64,000 bases of DNA from a bacterium (GTDB lineage Bacteria; Krumholzibacteriota; Krumholzibacteriia; LZORAL124-64-63), in assembly GCA_024231905.1 (NCBI GenBank), contig JAAEQC010000102.1, positions 330,733 through 394,732 of the forward strand, given 5' to 3'. The notes below the pieces were generated by a model. It worked only from the letters and a program-made list of their open reading frames with translations. It was not told the origin of the DNA and made no database searches. The position numbers were made by a program, and so were the translations under genes. Of the stretch, positions 18,063 through 27,708 are shown in pieces; position 1 is the stretch's first letter; every line of letters starts with the position of its first letter.

Positions 18063-19136
18063 TCAGCTGCCGAAACTGAAGCGGTCGGCGTCGGCGTCGT
18101 GCTCGTAGATCCAGCCGAGATCCTGGACCGTCATGAGGGTGGCCGGCTTGAGGTGCCCCTCGCGCACCAGCTCGGCGAGGGTGTCCGGCCAGTGTCCCGA
18201 TTCGAAGCGGAACAGGCGCGCGCTCTCGATGACCTCGGCCCGGATCTGGGCGCGCCGCAGGTCGGCGCCCGGATGTTCGGCCGCGGCCGGCATGGCGAAC
18301 CAGCGACCCCACACGGCGAGGGCGACGAGCGCCAGCACCAGCAGCGTCAAGGGCATCGAGCGCAAGCCCGTGGTCAGATGCAGGCCCGGTCGTTCGCGAC
18401 CCCGTTCAGCATCCTCCGTGGCGTCATCTTCGGGGTCGTGCTTGACGAGCACGCCCTCCTCGCACCAGGACTTCAGCAGGTCGCGGACCACGAAGCTCTC
18501 GGTGCGCCCCTGGCGGATGATACGGCCCAGGGAGAGTCCCGCCAGGGCCAGCTTCATGATGTGGCGGCCCGTGGTGCCGAGGGCGTCGGCGGGCAGGGTC
18601 TTCGTGCCCTGGCCGAAGGTGATGGCCTGGGAGGGCAGGGCCTCCCGCAGGAGTTCCTCCTCGTCCAGGCGCCGGGCGGCCTCCATGAGGAGCCCTTGCA
18701 CGTCCAGGTGGATGCCGTTGCGCACGCCTGGAGGCGTGTCGCGCGTGGGTGAGAAATGGTAACGGCCGCGCCGCAGTTTCATGCCGGCGACGGCCATCTC
18801 CTGGGCCATGCTGCGCAAGGCCGCGTCCAGTTCCTCGCCCGAGAGGAGGCCCTCGGAAGTGAGGATCTCCGTCAGGTCCAGGGACGAGTTGGCCCGCACG
18901 TACTCCACGTGCTTCCACTGGTCGGCGTCGAAGAAACCGTAGGCCCGCAGGAAGGACTCCAGGGGATCGCGGGCCCGGTCACGCCGGTCCCGGGTCGAGA
19001 TGAGCACGCCTTTGTCGAAGACGAATACCATGTCGCGTTGGGTTTCCAGGTTCAGGAAACCGGACTTTTGCTGCGAGGAGATCAACTGCAGGATCTCCGC
19101 CAGATTAAAGTCGCTCAGTTGACCTTCCAGGGCCAC
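18063..19136 (-). CDS. DUF4388-domain membrane protein with pseudopilin-like tail
   Basis: This gene has 357 residues. The N-terminal 100 residues (LEGQLSDFNLAEILQLISSQQKSGFLNL...FVFDKGVLI) match the DUF4388/PatA-N type found in bacterial signalling and gliding proteins. A helical middle follows, then one membrane segment (about 262-278). The final stretch RAEVIESARLFRFESGHWPDTLAELV resembles the region after the helix of type II pseudopilins. Start is GTG 19136 with an excellent AAAGGAGG 6 nt upstream. It lies 12 bp after the TPR/zinc-knuckle gene and is surely co-transcribed with it. Function unknown; the domain reading is from motif memory. Confidence 0.78.
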   Translation of the reverse strand: MALEGQLSDFNLAEILQLISSQQKSGFLNLETQRDMVFVFDKGVLISTRDRRDRARDPLESFLRAYGFFDADQWKHVEYVRANSSLDLTEILTSEGLLSGEELDAALRSMAQEMAVAGMKLRRGRYHFSPTRDTPPGVRNGIHLDVQGLLMEAARRLDEEELLREALPSQAITFGQGTKTLPADALGTTGRHIMKLALAGLSLGRIIRQGRTESFVVRDLLKSWCEEGVLVKHDPEDDATEDAERGRERPGLHLTTGLRSMPLTLLVLALVALAVWGRWFAMPAAAEHPGADLRRAQIRAEVIESARLFRFESGHWPDTLAELVREGHLKPATLMTVQDLGWIYEHDADADRFSFGS

Positions 19137-19148
19137 GGCACGCCTCCT

Positions 19149-21203
19149 TTAATGCGCTTCGCCGGCGACCTTGCGGGCGGTCGCAGCCGGTACGAGAGAG
19201 TGACGGTCCTGCAATCCGCGCTTCAGGCCGGGGCCGTCGAGCAGGGCGATGAGCCAGGCCAGCGCCAGGAGCGCGCCGCCGCTCAGGACTTTCAGGGAGG
19301 CCCAACCCTCCCACATGCCGGCGGGCAGGGGCAGCCAGCGCGGGTGGAATAGTTCGGTTTCCAGGGCCAGACCGGGAGTCGCCCAGCCGGCGCTCGGGTC
19401 GAAGGACCAGGCCGCGGACACGAGGAAGAGTCCGGCCGCCACCAGGGAGAGCCGGAACCAGGCCGCGGCCAGATGCCCGCTGGCCAGGTGGCCGGCGCCC
19501 GGCACCAGCCGGCCGTAACGTACGACGCGGGCCGTACGGGCCAGGCCCTCATCGCGGCTGCGGTTCTTGAGCAGCGTGGCCAGGATCATGTCCGAACGCG
19601 CCCGGTCGGCCGTCTCGCCGCAGGAGGCGCACAGCCATGCGGCGTCGCGCACCTTGCAGCACGTACGGCACAGGGGCACGCCGCAGTTCTCGCATTCGCG
19701 GGGATCCTGTTGCCGGCGCGAGAAGGAGATCATGAGCAGGGCGACCAGGAGGGGCAGTCCGACCAGGGCCAGCGGTGGCACAGGTGCTACGCCCAGCAGG
19801 TTGCGCCAGGATGAGACAGTCACGAGGACCGGGTAGAGGCCGGCCTCGGTGCGCAGGGAAGCCGTGATCTGGTGGGCGGTCAGTCCCGGGTACACCACCG
19901 GGGCAAAGCCCGTCACCCGGTCGTCGTCCAGGGAGGTGGGAACCTCGAAGTCCAGTTTGCGGGCCCGGTCGAGGGCCGCCGTGGCCTCGGGCACGAAGAG
20001 CTTCTTGAAGAAGACCTGGGCCAGGTTGTAGTGGATCTCGCCCTGGTTCGGGTGCTCGGCGGCCGCCGCTTCGTAGCGTCGCACGGCGCCGTCGAGCCGG
20101 CCGAGGAAGTACGTGTTGTTGGCGGTGCCGACCAGGGCCGGGTAGTTCCGCGGGTCGTGGTCGAGCACGGCGGCGAAGAGTTCATTGCTGGCGGTATATC
20201 GGCCGCGACGCGCTTCCTGGATGGCCAGAGCAGTCTGCAGCCGGGCGCGGCGGTCCGGGTTCTCGGCCGTGGCCAGACGTTCCCGGAGCGGTGTCAGGTA
20301 GCGGGAGGCCGGAGGCATGACCGAAGCCCGATCCAGGAGCATCGTTTCGCTCTCCGGATCGAGAGCCGGGACGGCCATGCGCAGGGCGGGCCAGGCCGGG
20401 AAGACCAGCACCAGAGCCGCCAGCCAGGTGGCGGCCAGCAGGACGCGTACCCGGCCCCGCGCCGCGACCAGCAGGGGCACGGACATGACAGCGAGGAAGC
20501 CGAACCAGCCGGGCTTCAGACAGACGAGCACGATTGGAATCAGCAGCGGCAGGCCCGTACGCACCAGGTGGCGCCGGTCGCGGAATATCCGGGCGGCCAG
20601 ATCGTGGGCCAGGTGTTGCCAGGTGGCCAGCCACACTCCCACCACCAGCACCGACCAGAAGAATCCGACCAGGAGCAGGCCGGCCTGGTGGAGGCCGGTC
20701 ACGAGACGGGCACGGCTCAGGGGCGAGGCGAGCAGGGAGCGCACGCTGGCGGGAAGGCTGCGCACGAGGCCCGCGGTGTCGAAGCGCTTGACCGCTTGCA
20801 TGGTCTGCCACCAGCGGTAGTCGCTGCGTCCGGGGGCCGCGGCCAGAGCCGCCCGCAGATTGGTGTTCAGGGCGTCCCGGTCACCGGCGACCGCGGCGCG
20901 GCGGGCCATGTGGAAGTTCCAGGCGCCGGCCAGGGGATCATCCAGGCGCGGTGGACGATCCGGGGTCGAGGACGTGGGCAGGGTCGTCGCCACGGGGTCG
21001 GGCAGCAGCTTGCGGCTGAAGCCCAGGTCGGCGTCGGTCATGCCCAGCGGCGCCGGGTCCGCGTCGGCCGATGCCTCGCGCAACGTGTCCAGAGGGGCGT
21101 TGGAGGCGAAGACGCCGCCGGGGGCCGCCAGCAGGCAGCACAGGACGGCGAGCGCCGCTCCATGGGCGCGTCTGGGTTTCCCGTTCTTTCTTTGTCCGGC
21201 CAT
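19149..21203 (-). CDS. TPR- and zinc-knuckle-containing membrane protein, function unknown
   Basis: This gene encodes 684 residues. It has a signal peptide (about 1-34), a soluble part, membrane segments around 170-195, 216-246 and 255-273, and TPR-like helices at 320-420 (NYPALVGTANNTYFLGRLDGAVRRYE; EIHYNLAQVFFKK). More membrane helices lie near 476-494 and in the last 130 residues. A cysteine cluster CENC-x4-CRTCC-x8-CASC (504-528) looks like a double zinc knuckle. I know no function for this arrangement. It is followed 12 bp later by the DUF4388 protein, so the two may form one membrane complex. It diverges from the OmpA-like lipoprotein gene. The start ATG has only a weak Shine-Dalgarno. 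Confidence 0.75.
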   Translation of the reverse strand: MAGQRKNGKPRRAHGAALAVLCCLLAAPGGVFASNAPLDTLREASADADPAPLGMTDADLGFSRKLLPDPVATTLPTSSTPDRPPRLDDPLAGAWNFHMARRAAVAGDRDALNTNLRAALAAAPGRSDYRWWQTMQAVKRFDTAGLVRSLPASVRSLLASPLSRARLVTGLHQAGLLLVGFFWSVLVVGVWLATWQHLAHDLAARIFRDRRHLVRTGLPLLIPIVLVCLKPGWFGFLAVMSVPLLVAARGRVRVLLAATWLAALVLVFPAWPALRMAVPALDPESETMLLDRASVMPPASRYLTPLRERLATAENPDRRARLQTALAIQEARRGRYTASNELFAAVLDHDPRNYPALVGTANNTYFLGRLDGAVRRYEAAAAEHPNQGEIHYNLAQVFFKKLFVPEATAALDRARKLDFEVPTSLDDDRVTGFAPVVYPGLTAHQITASLRTEAGLYPVLVTVSSWRNLLGVAPVPPLALVGLPLLVALLMISFSRRQQDPRECENCGVPLCRTCCKVRDAAWLCASCGETADRARSDMILATLLKNRSRDEGLARTARVVRYGRLVPGAGHLASGHLAAAWFRLSLVAAGLFLVSAAWSFDPSAGWATPGLALETELFHPRWLPLPAGMWEGWASLKVLSGGALLALAWLIALLDGPGLKRGLQDRHSLVPAATARKVAGEAH

Positions 21204-21506
21204 ACCGCTCGCTATCCCTCGTTATTCGGCGGGTCGCGGCCACGGCACGCTTCCGTCCGGTCCGCTGCCGGCGGGCGTGCATCCGTTTGCTTCTTGCAGT
21301 TATCGGGCGATGTCGGTCGGCATTAACCGGATTTTTGTCCGGGCGCCGGAACTTCCGTATCCATAAAAAAACCTTGTCGCTGCCCGGGACGGTGACTACT
21401 CTCCCGGCGAGAAGGCCTTACAGGAGATCGTCGGCGGCCGGCAGGTGGCGCGGCGGCGTTTTCCAGGACCACGGGAGAGGCTCCCGTGCCAGCAAAGGAG
21501 TGGATC
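21204..21506. other. Divergent intergenic region of 303 bp
   Basis: It contains the predicted plus-strand promoter at 21374-21402 and, before it, a small palindrome CCGGA-TTTTTG-TCCGG (21327-21342). No convincing minus-strand promoter, RNA gene or repeat is visible. Confidence 0.45.
21374..21402 (+). promoter_or_regulatory. Putative sigma-70 promoter of the OmpA-like lipoprotein gene
   Basis: TTGTCG (21374-21379), 17 nt, TACTCT (21397-21402). Expected start near 21409, about 100 nt before the ATG at 21507. Confidence 0.4.
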
Positions 21507-22148
21507 ATGGTGGATCGTAAGTTCGTCAGGACGCTCAAGGTGGGCGGATTGCTCGCCCTGACGGTGGCCCTGGTGGCCCTGGGTGGTTGCTCCTGCAAGG
21601 AGTACGAAGAGCAGATCATGCAGCTGGATGCGCAGATCGCCGAGCTCCAGGGCCATATCGCCGACGAGGAATCCCTCGTGGCCGAGCGCGACCAGATCGT
21701 CGAGGATCTACGCGGTAATCTCCAGGACTGCAAGGCGGACAACGCCGCCCTGGTCGAGGCGTCCGAGGAAGTCATCATGATCACGGTGCCCGACCAGGTC
21801 ACCTACGCGGCCAGCCAGGTCATCGTCCTGGACACCATGGTGCCGACCCTCGAGGCCATCGCCCGCACCATCCGGGACTACCCGGAATGGTACGTCTACG
21901 TGGAGGGCCACACGGACAGCCGCAAGATCAGCGAGGAATGGGTCGACGTGTACCCGTCCAACTGGGAGCTGGGCGCCTTCCGCTCGGCGGCCGTCGTCCG
22001 CTACATGGTCAACAACTTCGACCTGGATCCCGAGCGTTTCGCAGTGGTCAGCTACGGGCCCATGCAGCCCGTGGACGACAACGAGACCGCGGAGGGCCGT
22101 TCGGCCAACCGCCGGGTCACCATGGTCATGCACAAGCCCGGGGAGTAG
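21507..22148 (+). CDS. OmpA/Pal-type peptidoglycan-binding lipoprotein
   Basis: This gene encodes 213 residues. It has a lipoprotein signal with the lipobox LGGC, then a heptad-rich coiled coil (EEQIMQLDAQIAELQGHIADEE...), then an OmpA-family C-terminal domain (YVEGHTDSRKI, NWELGAFRSAAVVRYMV, SYGPMQP, SANRRVTMVM) that binds diaminopimelate of peptidoglycan. It probably tethers the outer membrane to the wall. ATG 21507 has AAAGGAG 6 nt upstream; the longer frame from 21486 is rejected. It is a stand-alone gene with its own promoter and terminator. Confidence 0.92.
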   Translation: MVDRKFVRTLKVGGLLALTVALVALGGCSCKEYEEQIMQLDAQIAELQGHIADEESLVAERDQIVEDLRGNLQDCKADNAALVEASEEVIMITVPDQVTYAASQVIVLDTMVPTLEAIARTIRDYPEWYVYVEGHTDSRKISEEWVDVYPSNWELGAFRSAAVVRYMVNNFDLDPERFAVVSYGPMQPVDDNETAEGRSANRRVTMVMHKPGE

Positions 22149-22166
22149 TTCGTCCCGGTCCGTGAC

Positions 22167-22200
22167 GGGGCAGCCGGCTGTCGGTCGGCTGCCCCTTTCT
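22167..22200 (+). terminator. Rho-independent terminator after the OmpA-like lipoprotein
   Basis: A 10-bp perfect stem GGGGCAGCCG (22167-22176)/CGGCTGCCCC (22186-22195) with a 9-nt loop is followed by TTTCT. It starts 18 bp after the stop codon. Confidence 0.85.
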
Positions 22201-22388
22201 CGTCCGCCCTGATCTCCGTTCGGATCCCTGTTGGCGCCTTGCCATCCGGGAGATTCGCGGGGATACTGTGGGCTTGCCCGCCGGTATCCTCGCCAACCCG
22301 GAGCGGGCTGCCCGACGCCGATTCCCGCCGCGGGTACCGGCCGATCCCGAAGACACCGGCCCCGGCCGGCCCGTTCCCTGGAGGCATC

Positions 22389-23141
22389 ATGATTCCCGTC
22401 GCCAACGCCGTCCGCCGTCTGATCCGTGTCTGTGCGTTCGCCGTCCTGCTGTCCGCGGTGGTCGCGGGTGCCGCTGCCGCCGAGCCTCTCTTCGTACGGC
22501 TGGAAACCGGCGCGGGCGACATCCTGCTGGTCATGTACCCGGAGCTGGCGCCCCACCACGTGGACAACTTCACGCACCTGGCCCGGACCGGCTTCTACGA
22601 CGGTACGAGCTTCCACCGCATCGTGCCGGGCTTCGTCATCCAGGGCGGCGATCCCAACAGCAAGGACTTCGACCCGGCCAACGACGGTATGGGCAGTCCC
22701 ACCATCGCCGATGTGCTCACGTCCGATGAGATGGCGAAGATCGCCGAAGTGAACGCCCTCCTGGAGGGCAAGGGCTACACGCCCATCCAGGCGGCCGTGA
22801 ATCTCAAGGCCGAGTTCTCGGCGGTGCCGCACCTACGTGGATCCCTGAGCATGGCCCGTAGCCGTCCCGTGGACTCGGCGGGCAGCCAGTTCTTCATCTG
22901 CGTCGACCGAACGATGCAGCTCGACAACAAGTACACGGTCTTCGGTCACGCGGTAACGGGCCTGGACGTGGCCGACGCCATCGTCTCGGCGGAGCAGAAT
23001 CCGGCCCTCGGCCGGGAGAAGCCGGCCGAACCGGTGGTCGTCAAGCAGGCGCTCGTCATCGACGGCGTGTCCGGCCTCTCCGCCGAGGAGCAGGTCGCCT
23101 GGTCCGAGCTCGAGGACGCGCTGAAGTCCAAGAGCCGGTAG
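22389..23141 (+). CDS. Periplasmic cyclophilin-type peptidyl-prolyl isomerase
   Basis: This gene encodes 250 residues with an N-terminal signal peptide ending near AAAAEP. The cyclophilin core includes [51 protein letters not shown] and [17 protein letters not shown]. An insertion of about 50 residues ([20 protein letters not shown]...) sits between the two halves. It assists folding of exported proteins in the periplasm. ATG 22389 is supported by GGAGG (22380-22384); the reading frame upstream is not protein-like. It is followed by uvrA 46 bp later. Confidence 0.92.
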   Translation: MIPVANAVRRLIRVCAFAVLLSAVVAGAAAAEPLFVRLETGAGDILLVMYPELAPHHVDNFTHLARTGFYDGTSFHRIVPGFVIQGGDPNSKDFDPANDGMGSPTIADVLTSDEMAKIAEVNALLEGKGYTPIQAAVNLKAEFSAVPHLRGSLSMARSRPVDSAGSQFFICVDRTMQLDNKYTVFGHAVTGLDVADAIVSAEQNPALGREKPAEPVVVKQALVIDGVSGLSAEEQVAWSELEDALKSKSR

Positions 23142-23187
23142 TCGCGCAGAAAGCGCCACTGCACTCATCACAGGGGATGGAACCACG

Positions 23188-26028
23188 GTGCCGGATCGTA
23201 CCGCCCGCGCCGCCCGCGGCGAGATCGTCGTGCAGGGCGCGCGCGTCCACAACCTGAAGAACCTGGACCTGCGCCTGCCGCGCCGGCAGTTGGTGGTGGT
23301 CACCGGCCCCAGCGGCTCGGGCAAGTCGTCGCTCGCCTTCGACACCCTCTATGCCGAGGGCCAGCGCCGGTACGTGGAGAGCCTCTCCAGCTACGCCCAC
23401 CAGTTCCTGGACCAGTTGCCCAAGCCCGACGTGGACCGCATCGACGGTCTTTCGCCGGCCTTGGCCATCGACCAGAAGGGCCTCGGCCGCAGCCCGCGCT
23501 CCACGGTGGGCACCGTCACGGAAATCGCTTCCTTCCTGCGTTTGCTCTACGCCCGCTGCGGCACGGTCCACTGCCCGGACTGCCGGGTGCCCGTGCGCGG
23601 CCGCCCCCTGGCCGAGATCGAGGACGAGATCGCCGCCCTGCCGCCCCGCACCCGCTTCTACCTGCTGGCTCCGGTGGTGCGCGGCCGCAAGGGAGAGCAT
23701 CGCAAGCTGCTGGACGATCTTCGGCAGCAGGGTTATCTGCGGGTGCTGGTGGACGGCGAGATGCGGGAGCTCGACGAGGATATCGCGCTGGCCCGCGGCC
23801 AACGCCACGACATCGCCGTGGTGGTGGATGGCCTGGCCAGCCGCCCGGGCATCCGGCAGCGGCTCAAGGCCGCCCTGGACCGGGCCGCCGCCCTTGGTGA
23901 CGGTACGGTCATCGTGTGGAGCGAGGGCGAGCAACGGGTGTACAGTCGCTCGGCATCCTGCCCCGGCTGCGGACGGGGATTCGCCGCCCTGGAGCCGCGA
24001 CTCTTCTCCTTCAACTCGCCCGCGGGTTCCTGCGACGCCTGCAACGGCCTGGGTACCCTGCGCACCATCCTGCCGGAAGCCCTGGTTCCGGCCCCGTCGC
24101 TGTCCCTGGCCCAGGGCGCGGTGGAGTTCCTCAAGGGCAAGGAGACAAGCTGGCTGTCGGTCCAGCTGGAAGCGCTGGCCGACGCCCTGGACTTCGGCCT
24201 GGACACGCCCTACGCCGACCTGGACCCGGCGGCGCGGTCGGCCATCCTCCACGGCTTTTCGCCCGAACTGGAGGCGGAGCTCCAGTCCCACAAACACTGG
24301 AACGCTTTCCTGCGCGACTGGACCGGCCTGGTGCCCGAACTCGTGCGGCGCCACCGGGAGACCAAGTCCGAACGGGTCCGCGCAAACCTCGAGCGCATGA
24401 TGACGGAGCAGACCTGCCCCGTGTGCGAGGGCCACCGCCTGCGCGTCGAAGCACTGAACGTGCGCATCGCCGGCTGCAACATCGGCGAGGCCACGGCCCT
24501 GACCCTGGAGGAATTCGCCGCCTGGCTGGAGACGGTGGAGTTCACCGGCGAGCGCGAGCGTGCGGTGAGCGGACCGATCCTCGCCCAGATCCGCCACCGC
24601 CTGCGCTTCCTGCTGCAGGTGGGCGTGAGCTACCTCTCCCTGTCCCGGGGCACGGCCACGCTCTCCGGCGGCGAGGGCCAGCGCGTGCGTCTGGCAACCC
24701 AGGTGGGTAGCCAGCTCACGGGCGTGCTCTACATCCTGGACGAACCCAGCGTCGGCCTCCACCATCGGGACATCGGCAAGCTCATCGAGACCCTCGAGGC
24801 CCTGCGGGACCGGGGCAACTCGGTGGTGGTGGTGGAACACGATCGCGATGTCATGCTCGCGGCAGATCACGTGCTGGACCTGGGCCCGGGCGCGGGCGAG
24901 AACGGGGGCGAGGTCGTGGGCCAGGGCACCCCCGCCGAAGTGGCCGCTCTGGGCGGCACCCCCACCAGCGACTACCTGGCCGGACGCACGGGCACCGGCG
25001 GTCCCGAGCCCCTGACCGGCCGGGTGTCGGACGCCCCGCGGCTGGTCATGGAGGGGCTGACGGGACGCAACCTGCAGGACGTGGACCTGGAGATCCCTCT
25101 GGGCTGCCTCACGGTGGTCACCGGCGTATCGGGCTCGGGCAAGAGCACGGCGGTCCACGACACCCTCTATCGGGAACTGGCCCGGCGGAAGCACCACGCC
25201 CGGCGCCGCCCCGAATCCTTCCGTTCGCTGACGGGCGACGAGCCCCTGGCCTCGGTGGTCCTGGTGGACCAGTCGCCCATCGGGCGTTCGCCGCGCTCCA
25301 CGCCGGCCACCTACACCGGTCTCTACAACCATGTGCGGAAGCTCTACGCCGAGACGAACCTGGCCCGTCTGCGCGGCTACAAGGCCGGCCGCTTCAGTTT
25401 CAACACCGCCGGCGGACGTTGCCCCGTGTGCGAGGGCGCCGGCCTGCGCCGCCTGACCATGGACTTCCTGCCGGACGTGGAGGTGCCGTGCGAGGAGTGC
25501 GGCGGCCGCCGCTTCGACCGCGAGACCCTGGAGGTGCACTTCAAGGGCCACGACATCGCGTCCCTCCTGGAAATGACCGTGGGCGAGGCCCGCGAGGTTC
25601 TGGAGAACATCCCGCCCTGCCGCAAGGTGCTGGACGTTATGCACGGCGTCGGTCTGGACTACCTGCGCCTGGGCCAGTCCGGCGGCACCCTCTCCGGCGG
25701 CGAGGCCCAGCGAATCAAGCTGGTCAAGGAACTGGCCAAGGGCGGCACCCGGCACACGTTGTACATCCTGGACGAACCGACCACCGGTCTGCATCTGTGC
25801 GACGTGGACCGCCTACTGTCCGTCCTGGGCCGCCTGCTCGACCAGGGCAACAGCGTCGTGGTCATCGAGCATCACGCCGAGTTCATCCGCCGGGCCGACC
25901 ACGTCATCGATCTCGGACCCGAGGGCGGCGACCGGGGCGGCCACGTCGTGGCCAGCGGATCAGTGGACGACATCCTGGCCGCATCCGGTTCCTACACGGG
26001 GGCCATGCTGCGCGAGCTGGGCGGCTGA
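23188..26028 (+). CDS. uvrA: Excinuclease ABC subunit A
   Basis: This gene encodes 946 residues, normal for UvrA. Two ABC ATPase halves are visible: Walker [10 protein letters not shown] (about 40-48) and GVSGSGKST (about 645), with signatures [12 protein letters not shown] and [11 protein letters not shown]. Zinc-binding cysteine pairs occur at CPDC, CPGC/CDAC and CPVC/CEEC. UvrA with UvrB recognises bulky DNA lesions in nucleotide excision repair. The GTG start gives the standard N-terminus [16 protein letters not shown]. uvrB and uvrC are not in the window. Confidence 0.97.
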   Translation: MPDRTARAARGEIVVQGARVHNLKNLDLRLPRRQLVVVTGPSGSGKSSLAFDTLYAEGQRRYVESLSSYAHQFLDQLPKPDVDRIDGLSPALAIDQKGLGRSPRSTVGTVTEIASFLRLLYARCGTVHCPDCRVPVRGRPLAEIEDEIAALPPRTRFYLLAPVVRGRKGEHRKLLDDLRQQGYLRVLVDGEMRELDEDIALARGQRHDIAVVVDGLASRPGIRQRLKAALDRAAALGDGTVIVWSEGEQRVYSRSASCPGCGRGFAALEPRLFSFNSPAGSCDACNGLGTLRTILPEALVPAPSLSLAQGAVEFLKGKETSWLSVQLEALADALDFGLDTPYADLDPAARSAILHGFSPELEAELQSHKHWNAFLRDWTGLVPELVRRHRETKSERVRANLERMMTEQTCPVCEGHRLRVEALNVRIAGCNIGEATALTLEEFAAWLETVEFTGERERAVSGPILAQIRHRLRFLLQVGVSYLSLSRGTATLSGGEGQRVRLATQVGSQLTGVLYILDEPSVGLHHRDIGKLIETLEALRDRGNSVVVVEHDRDVMLAADHVLDLGPGAGENGGEVVGQGTPAEVAALGGTPTSDYLAGRTGTGGPEPLTGRVSDAPRLVMEGLTGRNLQDVDLEIPLGCLTVVTGVSGSGKSTAVHDTLYRELARRKHHARRRPESFRSLTGDEPLASVVLVDQSPIGRSPRSTPATYTGLYNHVRKLYAETNLARLRGYKAGRFSFNTAGGRCPVCEGAGLRRLTMDFLPDVEVPCEECGGRRFDRETLEVHFKGHDIASLLEMTVGEAREVLENIPPCRKVLDVMHGVGLDYLRLGQSGGTLSGGEAQRIKLVKELAKGGTRHTLYILDEPTTGLHLCDVDRLLSVLGRLLDQGNSVVVIEHHAEFIRRADHVIDLGPEGGDRGGHVVASGSVDDILAASGSYTGAMLRELGG

Positions 26029-26058
26029 CCGGCGCCCGGACTTCGTCGGGTTTCGGAC

Positions 26059-26087
26059 TTGGCGATCTTCGGCACGCGGTTTAGATT
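26059..26087 (+). promoter_or_regulatory. Sigma-70-type promoter of the gcv operon
   Basis: TTGGCG (26059-26064), 17 nt, TAGATT (26082-26087). The expected transcription start falls at about 26094, which argues that the ATG there is not the translation start of gcvT. Confidence 0.5.
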
Positions 26088-26150
26088 TCCCGGATGACGG
26101 CCGGCCCCGCGCCGGCCAGGTCCAGGAACACCCCACCGGGAGAGCCCGCC

Positions 26151-27299
26151 TTGTCCGATACCGCTTTGCGCACGACGCCGCTGACCGCCTGGCACCGCGA
26201 CCACGGCGCCCGCATGGTGCCCTTCGCCGGCTTCGAGATGCCCGTCCAGTACGAGGGCGTCCTGGCCGAGCACGCCGCCTGTCGCGACCGCGTCGGCCTC
26301 TTCGACATCACGCACATGGGGGAGATCGAGGTGCGCGGCCCCGGCGCCGGCGCCTGGCTCGACGGCCTGGTGGCCAATCGGGTGGCCAAGTCCACGCCCG
26401 GGAAGATCGTCTACACGCCCATGTGCCGCGAGGACGGCGGGGTTCTGGACGACATGCTCATCTATCGTCTGGACGAGGAAACCTGGTTGGTGGTCTGCAA
26501 CGCATCCAACCACGACAAGATCACCGCCTGGCTCGAGGACCGTCTGCCGCCCACGGGCGTGGCCATGGAGGACCAGAGCGACACCACCGCCCTGATCGCC
26601 GTCCAGGGCCCCGACTCGCGGGAGTTGCTGGAGCGCCTGAGCGAGCTGGCCGGACGCGCCGACCAGGTGGCGGCTCTGGACTTCTACACCTGCTTTACCC
26701 TCGACGGCCCCCACGGGCGCTGGGTCGTCTCGCGCACGGGCTACACCGGCGAGCACGGCTACGAACTCTACCTGCCCGCCGACGCGGCCCTTCCCGTGTG
26801 GGAGGAACTGGTGGCCGCCGGCGAGGACCTGGGCGTGGCGCCCATCGGATTGGCTGCCCGCGACACCTTGCGTTTCGAGGTATGCTACTGCCTCTATGGC
26901 CACGAACTGGCCGAGGACGTCTCGCCCCTGGAGGCAGGCATCGGCTGGGCCGTGAAGCTCAAGAAAGAGGCCTTCACTGGCCGCGAGGCCCTGGTCGCCC
27001 AGAAGCGGGACGGCGTGCCCCGGCGGCTCGTGGGTCTGGAGATCGAGGGGCGGGCCATCGCCCGCCAGGACGCGCCGGTGCTGGCCGGCGACCGGGAAGT
27101 GGGCCGCGTCACCAGCGGCACCTTCGGCCCGACGCTCAAGCGCCCCCTGGCCCTGGCTCTCGTGGCCGCGGACACGCCCGACGGCGATCTGGCCGTCGAC
27201 GTGCGCGGCAAGCGCGTGCCCTGCCGCCAGGTGGCGATTCCTTTCCTGCCGGCCCGCACCAAAGGCGATCCGCGGGCCGCTCGCACGCTGTCCGAGTGA
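26151..27299 (+). CDS. gcvT: Glycine cleavage system T protein (aminomethyltransferase)
   Basis: This gene encodes 382 residues from a TTG start. The family signatures are PFAGFEMPVQYEGVLAEH, GLFDITHMGEIEVRG, LIAVQGPDSRELL, RTGYTGEHGYELYL, GLAARDTLRFEVCYCLYGHEL and TSGTFGPTLKR. It takes the aminomethyl group from lipoyl-H protein to tetrahydrofolate, releasing ammonia. An ATG at 26094 would add 19 unusual residues and coincides with the predicted transcription start. TTG 26151, preceded by GGGAGA, gives the expected N-terminus. It is first gene of gcvT-H-PA-PB-lipoate ligase. Confidence 0.95.
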   Translation: MSDTALRTTPLTAWHRDHGARMVPFAGFEMPVQYEGVLAEHAACRDRVGLFDITHMGEIEVRGPGAGAWLDGLVANRVAKSTPGKIVYTPMCREDGGVLDDMLIYRLDEETWLVVCNASNHDKITAWLEDRLPPTGVAMEDQSDTTALIAVQGPDSRELLERLSELAGRADQVAALDFYTCFTLDGPHGRWVVSRTGYTGEHGYELYLPADAALPVWEELVAAGEDLGVAPIGLAARDTLRFEVCYCLYGHELAEDVSPLEAGIGWAVKLKKEAFTGREALVAQKRDGVPRRLVGLEIEGRAIARQDAPVLAGDREVGRVTSGTFGPTLKRPLALALVAADTPDGDLAVDVRGKRVPCRQVAIPFLPARTKGDPRAARTLSE

Positions 27300-27323
27300 C
27301 AGCCAACCGCACGGGAGACAGCC

Positions 27324-27701
27324 ATGGTGCCCGACGACCGCAAGTACACGCAGGAACACGAGTGGGTGCAGATGGACGGTGATGTGGGCACGATCGGCGT
27401 GACCGAGTTCGCCGCCGGCGAACTGGGCGACGTGGTCTTCGTCGAACTGCCCGATCCCGGCGGCGAGTTCTCACAGGGCGACACGGTCGGCACCATCGAA
27501 TCGGTGAAGGCGGTGGCTGATCTCTACCTGCCCGTGTCCGGCGAGATCGTGGAAATCAACGAGGCGGTGGTGGACAGCCCCGAGCTGGTCAACGGCGCCC
27601 CCATGGACGACGGCTGGCTGGTGAAGGTCCGCCTGGGCGACCAGAAGGAGCTGGACCAGCTCATGGACGCCGCCGCCTACAACGACCTGCTGGGAGGCTG
27701 A
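27324..27701 (+). CDS. gcvH: Glycine cleavage system H protein
   Basis: This gene encodes 125 residues, the usual length. It has YTQEHEWVQMDGDVGTIGVTEFAAGELGDVVFVELP and IESVKAVADLYLPVSGEI, where K62 is the lipoyl-carrying lysine. It shuttles the methylamine intermediate between P, T and L proteins. It lies 24 bp after gcvT with GGGAG before the ATG and is followed 7 bp later by gcvPA. The lipoate ligase at the operon end probably modifies it. Confidence 0.97.
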   Translation: MVPDDRKYTQEHEWVQMDGDVGTIGVTEFAAGELGDVVFVELPDPGGEFSQGDTVGTIESVKAVADLYLPVSGEIVEINEAVVDSPELVNGAPMDDGWLVKVRLGDQKELDQLMDAAAYNDLLGG

Positions 27702-27708
27702 GCCGAAA

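Noticed and set aside
26029..26150. Glycine riboswitch before gcvT
   Set aside because: The leader after the predicted transcription start is under 60 nt and no tandem aptamer-like stems are visible.
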